Assembly: GCF_037975245.1 (NCBI RefSeq)
Contig: NC_092561.1
Location: 4,144,001-4,208,000 of the forward strand
Length of the DNA stretch: 64,000 nucleotides
Direction of reading: 5' to 3'
Origin: Apostichopus japonicus
Lineage: Eukaryota; Echinodermata; Holothuroidea; Aspidochirotida; Stichopodidae
In this document: positions 57,575 through 64,000 of the stretch, piece after piece
How the letters are laid out: each line of letters begins with the position of its first letter
Numbering within the stretch: position 1 is the stretch's first letter
The notes under the pieces: model-generated
Databases searched by the model: none
The model's input: the letters and a program-made list of their open reading frames with translations, nothing else
What the model was told of the DNA's origin: nothing
Program-made: the position numbers and the translations under genes

Positions 57575-59382
57575 CGTAAGTGTGGGGTGGAAATATGTAG
57601 GGATGGAATATTACGCGAGCAATTTGTGTGATTATAAATGGTACATGATCGATAGTTATTCAGTTAAAATAAATCTCACAAGTTGTTCGAACAGTGAAGA
57701 TTCTCAAACATGACAACATTCCACGTTACACCCGCACATTGCTCTACTGAGAGACACAACTGCATTTAAAATCAAACCGCTTCTTATTCCCAGATAACGT
57801 TCTTACATTAGTGGTTGTTATACAGTAAGAGTATTCTTATTATTATTATTTGTTATTATTATTCATATCATTTCGTGCGGAACGAAGGTCTTGCGAATTG
57901 TAAATTTTAAAAGTGATATTTGATCCTGGCTTGGTCTGTAGAACCTCTCAGTTGTTTGAATAATAAATGATCACCAGAAGGCATTTGAAGGCTAATATCA
58001 TGCAGTCGCATGACTCCAACTGCATTTTGCTTCAATGATCCCTTTTTTGGTTGCTTTTTTATTAATAAAACAAAAATATGTCAAAACAAAATAGTAATAA
58101 AAACTGTTTGAATTCAAAGTAAGTAACTTGAAGGATTTCTTGCTGTCATCAGTGATTTGTGAGCCAAATAGTACTCTTAAAACGATAGCAAATATTTTAA
58201 TAAACATTGGGTACATGTATGCATCCAATTAAGTTTGGGCAAGAGTAAGTAAAACGCAGCCAATTGTGACCAATTTATCACCTTTTTTTTGGCAATTAAA
58301 TACTTCAAACTGGCGTAAGTTTGCTCAGTGTTTTGGTTGCGACAATTTTACTCAAGTTTAGTTGGATACATACGTACCTAGTGTTGGGTAAAATATTTGC
58401 CCAATTTTCGTAGAATGTAGAGACGTTGGTGAGAGAAATATCAAAGCCTATTTTTACTTTTTACTTCAAGTTTAAATTTACATAATTCTTACCTGACAAT
58501 TAATATGCTGACACATCATGTACCAAGGTTAACTGGAAGAGTAAGGGTGGGGGTTGGGTCATGGTGGGGTGGGGGTGGGGGGGGTCGGGGTCGGGCAGAT
58601 GAATGGTAAGACTAAGGACAGGACAGAGTTATCTATAAGGAATACCTTCTCAGATTTTATACAATATCTATAGCGGGCTCCTGTGTGTCACTTGTTAGGA
58701 TATAGTCCTAACCTACACATGGCACAAAGCCAATCACGAGATCAATTTATTTCTAAAAGGTAAGTTAGCCAGTTATACATTCCAACTAGCCATATCTAGA
58801 TTTACTGGGTACTTGAACACAACACAGCATCGCAGTTTGCATCTAAAAATGTCATTGTATTTAGCTAGCCATTGAACTAAATAAATACAAAGGACTGTTA
58901 TTGTCATTTATAGGTGGGTATATTTCTTAACGCTAACCATTTTGAAAACTTTACTCAAGTACTTCTTTTAATGACGAATCTTTATACTATGGAAACAGGT
59001 GCCACAAGATCCAAGACTTGCGATCTATATGTTTCCGATGCAGTTTGCTTTTTCATGATTTATCCTCGGACATGCTGTTTATATAATCCCCGAGGAGTAA
59101 TGATGTGCGCATTCTTTTTAAAAGTCCATCTTCCCAATTATTATAATACATATATGTCCTCGTTCACTTTGACTAATGACTCATAATGAAGGCGTTATGT
59201 TATTGTTATACCGATAGTGATGTTTATATGCACGCTTATACATATGAGAGTAAGAACCCGATAAATCACCCAAGACCACATCGGTATCAACACAACCGAA
59301 CAAGAAGATATTACTACTCTCAAATGACTGCTTTGTATGTCTTTGCTATGTCTATACATGTTTAGAGTAAAAGAAATATCTG
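57575..59382. other. Intergenic, G-rich tract, otherwise nothing recognised
   Basis: A G-rich tract at 58563-58595 (GGTGGGGTGGGGGTGGGGGG) is another quadruplex candidate. No gene is seen. Confidence 0.5.
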
Positions 59383-59850
59383 CATCGAGTTTATCTATAT
59401 ATTGAACCTCCATCGAGTTTATCTATATATTGAACTCCATCGAGTTTATCTGCATATTGAACCTCCATCGAGTCTATCTATATATGGAACTTCCATCGAG
59501 ATTATCTATATATTGAACCTCCATCGACTTTATCTATATATTCAACCTCCATCGAGTTTATCTATATATTCAACCTCCATCGAGTTTATCTATATATTCA
59601 ACCTCCATCGAGTTTATCTATATGTTGAACCTCCATCGAGTTTATCTATCTATTGAACCTCCATCGAGTTTATCTATCTATTGAACCTCCATCGAGTTTA
59701 TCTATCTATTGAACCTCATTCGGGTTTATGTGTATATTGAACCTCAATCGAGTGTATATATATATTAAAACTCAATCGAGTTTATATATATATTGAACCT
59801 CAATCGAGTCTATCTATATATTGAACCTCCATCGAGTTCATTTTATATTG
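59383..59850. repeat. 28-bp minisatellite, about 17 copies
   Basis: The unit is ATCGAGTTTATCTATATATT followed by GAACCTCC. Copies from 59700 onward are more diverged, so the array has an older right flank. Confidence 0.95.
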
Positions 59851-62800
59851 AAAATATGTGGCAATTTATAAAGACATCACGCTCATCATTCTTTCAGGCT
59901 GAATCCATCCACCCTGTTGGTTAATTCAGTTACAATCTTTGTGAATATCTGTGTGGGTTGGGCACCTTTAGGCATTTTGATAGATTTCTGACGTTGTCTT
60001 TTTTTTCTTTCTGTTTTGAGACTTAAATTATGATACACCAACGTAACTGTCGGGTAAAATTAATTTTCGAAAATATAGAGTTGCAATCCTATACTCTCAA
60101 TATTGCCTTTAGTGCACTAAATTAATTCGTTTTTGATGAATATCATCTCATCGTTTTCATGTGTGAATTCAACTTACTATTTTTGAAAGGGTGAATTTTA
60201 TTTAGACGTTAGATTCAGTACAAGTATGAGTTATGCTCTTTGTTGTTTATAAGCGTCTAGAATTCAGTTACAATTAACAGAATTAGTATTTTTTAATTCT
60301 ACTCTTTATAGAGTGATCAACGATGACAAAATGTGTTGACAATTTGACCTGACAGCCGTGTACATTATGGTCACGCCATTTGCTTTTTTACACCTCTGGG
60401 GGGTTTTATAATGACAATTAATGATATGCATTTTTACTAGAGAAAGAAAAGCTATAGTTAAGAAAGTAAGGGCTGCAGTCTCAGTCAAATTTCCTCTGGC
60501 TTCTTAGTACAATGCGCTTCGGCATGCTCACCATACCTTTTTTTAAAGACCTAGCCCGCAGGCTCCCGGGTTCTTTAATCTAAAGAAGATGCGTTTACCG
60601 ATAGAGTAAGTGGAATCGACTTAACCAATCATTACAAACGCCTAAAAGATGGCAACTTAAAAAGCCTACTCGAAGGAAAAAAAGTGGTACAAATTTAGCA
60701 CTCATGCACGTATCCATACTTCACAATATACTATGGCACAAGCTTTTACAGTAACACACTTTATTTCGGGTCAAGTTGTTCTAAATACGAGAAACTCTAT
60801 TCGGTCTAATGCAGTGTGTTGACGTCAGAGAAGCTTAGCTTTTACGCCTGACGCTTTTTGACAATCTACACATGAAAGAATTCAGAGATATAAATCATTG
60901 TTTAAAAGTTTAAAAGCAAACCACTTCAATGTTCTATTTCTATTCTCGTATACATGAACCTATGTAATAATGGTATTATTGCCTGTACCAAAACATATAT
61001 AATTATGAAACCAATAGAACATGAGATGTTAAGAGTTACGCAGTCACCGTTATAGGTAATCGATAATAACAATATATATGTCATTAAAAAGTACTATGAA
61101 TGCGCATACTTTGAAAATAACTGTGAGTGTATGTAGTAATGTTGAACACCTGTAAAGCTGTAACAATTATGAAAGAAATGTCATACTGGACACCTGTTTC
61201 TTTCTAAGATTGGTCTCAATCGATACCAGAACATTGCTTTATACTCATCGAGTTATCTTAGTTGTGCTTCAGAAAAATAATCTAAGACGAAGTTTGCTAG
61301 ATCTTGTTATGCAACAGAGGGATGTTTATTCATTACTTTGATAATCAATTATTGATTGGTTTGACCTATGACTGGGTCAGTTTGTTGTAATATGATTAAC
61401 ACGTTGTACGTTTTCATTTGTTATGTAAAGAAGTGTTATTAAACCAGTTTTAATAAACCTGAAGTCCAATGACATTCCCGCAAAGAGGATCTTCAATACA
61501 CGATTATTCAATCGAATCGTAAAATATGATATCGATGCGATTAGCTACACAGAGCATTCTTGAAGCTTATAAATGAGTCACGTTAATAAATGTTCCGCTA
61601 AACTACTCAATCTGAATGAGTCATGTTAATCGAACATTAATGACCCTGGTTTGTTGTTTTTGTATTTCAGACCCACACTGAACATGCAAAGCAGCATAAC
61701 CAATGCTCTAACAGTCTCACGTTATGTTTTTTCTAATTCATTGAGACAATTAAGAGGTGATTTTGTTAACCTTCTTGAATTTGTTCTATCTTTATTCAGT
61801 AACTATGGATACTGTTCTCTTATGACGTCATAAAGCATATTAAGGTCTTTTAAAGAAATAAATTAATATTTGGAATCGTTTATTTACATCTCTCTGGAAG
61901 CACTTTCTTCTTAAATTCTTCGATATAGGAAAGCTAAAGTAAGTTTTGATAGCACATCAATATTCGTTCTAATTAAATACCCGGAATATCAAGTAAATAA
62001 CGAACACTCGCTTTTTTTGCTAATCGACCATGGACATCAATGATTTCCGCAGAATTGCACGAGACCCACAAACCTGATTATGGATGAAATCTGCTCGATT
62101 TTATCATTTTAAAATGAGCATTTAGGACATAGTGTTCGGCGGCAGTATCGATGTTATCTCACTTTCATTAAACAATTGGTATTATTGTCAACATGGTCGT
62201 TCTTTTAAATGTAACCTGTTTATATAGAATGGTGACAGCGGCCAAGCTGTCGACCACTTTAGAGGGATATTCGTTGGCAGACACTGTAACATTTACCTTA
62301 AAGTGAAATATACCCATATTGTTAGTTTAAAAACTCCATCTTGTCACTAACTCGATATGTGGTAGATTTAATATTGGCGTTTTAGACGGCCTTATTCTTC
62401 CTTTCTCTAGGATTTTGAAACAGTATAAAGGTTATATGTGATGTAATCATGGCAAACTTTCTTCCGAACCTTTACTTTCCTGGTCATATATTTGTGTTGA
62501 ATTATCATTAAAATGTGATACCATTTGACTCAGTTGGCAATTTTCTCTGTACTTTGAATTACAGAAATATAAAAAAAAAGCATTTCCGTAGAATTCTTAG
62601 TTTCCTCTTTTGATAAATCATTCCAATATTCAAAAGCAAAAATACAAACATTTCAAATGTTTTGCAAATTTGAATATCTTTGGCATCAAACTTCTATGAG
62701 GATGTGGTTCTGTTCTATACAAAGCCAACTGAAGCCACTGCGATATCCCTTTAATATTGTTTAGGCCTATATGGGTTCTTAGAATGCCACTTAAACATCG

Positions 62801-64000
62801 GTAGTGTTGTCAGGAAGAGAATCTTTCAACTAATATAGATACTAGGGAAACTACATCATGTTATCATCGCGAGTATGTATACTTGATGTGATAAAATAGT
62901 GAGATTTACTAGAGTATGTTCCACTCTTCATAGTATGTGCTGTGCTGTCAAGGACAACCTTTAAACATACCAAGCCATTTGATAGACTATAGGCATCAAC
63001 TTTAAAATAAGCCTTGTTGTAATATTCTGTCTGCTTAATAATCGCATGTTCTTATGTTCAGACAACACTGCCTTCCTTTCATATCATTAGACAGACCAAT
63101 TATTAAGAAAACTCATCAAAAATGGCAATTGCAACAGAGCAGACGGCACGGATAATTCTCACCTTATATCCATGCAGCTAATCTTATACCGATAATGAGT
63201 TTTACACTGTACGCGTCACGGTGAGGCACTACCTGTTGTCAGCCAGATTTTCATTGCTAATATATACATACCCAGTGTGATTCGCGCTTGTTTCATCACG
63301 TGGCTATTGTACACTCATACGTTACACCGCCAGACGTGAAGTTGACGTAGTATGCTACATCTATTCATGACACAATACAATACAAAGTCTGATGAAAGAG
63401 CAACCAGCCATGGATATAAGTTAATGCATAATGAATTAGCATAGACCAGATATGAGTTCCGTGTACACTCCAATACTAACAATATTGCATGTATATACCG
63501 CATGCAGTTATCTACTGCTGATAGTAATAACCAATACAATTGAGTGTTTATTGTGTCATCAACAGTGTTGATTGGTTTTGGTTTGTCATGGAGAGCTGTA
63601 GGCTATGTGATGAACGCCATAGTATATGGAAGAATATGAACAAACAACACCTGCAAGCTTCAATCATAGTGTCTATGGTCAGTTATATAAGTATCAGTAG
63701 AAATGTTTGAATTAATGCATTTATGGACGGAACAGTATAGAAAGTTGTTATTTTGGAATTGTTTTGCCTTGAATACAAATAGTCGTAATAATATACAAAT
63801 ACTGTAATAATAAATATACAAATACTCTGACGAGGTCGAAACACACTTATACCCATATTCTGAAAATCAACAGTAACTTTGTGATTTTAATGATTGTACT
63901 ATTCAGCTTTTGCAGCAGTCAACAATAGTATACATAATCAGTGTGATGCAGTGTGATCATGATGCGTGTAGGTCAGACCATTGCGCATGGCGTGACGTAC
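59851..64000. other. Intergenic, nothing recognised
   Basis: AT-rich to the window end. No frame, RNA gene, repeat array or transposon end could be supported. Confidence 0.5.

Overview
This is eukaryotic nuclear DNA from an AT-rich animal genome. It has many short coding exons with GT-AG introns, a tRNA-headed SINE, non-LTR and hAT transposon remains, and very many minisatellites. The repeat content and the sequence of the single gene suit a marine invertebrate deuterostome; an echinoderm such as a sea cucumber is my best guess, but that is inference and weak. There are no bacterial operons, no CRISPR array and no viral genes. Region 1 (206-39640) is one plus-strand gene. I could chain 19 coding exons whose splice phases all agree, giving 3633 coding bases (1210 residues plus stop) from ATG 221 to TAA 39184-39186. 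The protein has a Ser/Asn-rich N-terminus, about 800 residues of charged coiled coil, a Ser/Thr/Pro-rich C-terminal region and a run of glutamates at the end. Several stretches in the C-terminal half resemble vertebrate CCDC158 as I remember it, so I call it a CCDC158-like coiled-coil protein. At least one 5' exon probably lies upstream of the window, since a good splice acceptor precedes the start codon. The introns hold most of the repeats: minisatellite arrays with units of 17 to about 185 bp, two SINE copies, a 5'-truncated RTE-like LINE with a perfect 14-bp target duplication, two MITEs, a 1.9-kb non-autonomous hAT element with an 8-bp target duplication that carries a second hAT-like MITE inside it, a third hAT-like MITE, and a U2 snRNA-derived sequence. 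Region 2 (about 39640-64000) is about 24 kb without a convincing gene. It holds more minisatellites, a 936-bp foldback element made of two inverted copies of a roughly 380-bp MITE, a compact stretch that should fold into stacked hairpins (55851-55917), G-rich tracts, and one possible orphan exon on the minus strand that resembles the end of a von Willebrand A domain (48655-48744). The rest is AT-rich single-copy-looking sequence. The most noteworthy items are the dated nest of hAT elements, the inverted MITE dimer, the U2-like sequence with its own downstream hairpins, the stacked-hairpin element, the partial duplication of an exon start at 9531-9754, and several ways the CCDC158-like transcript could vary (NAGNAG acceptor, two possible short terminal exons).
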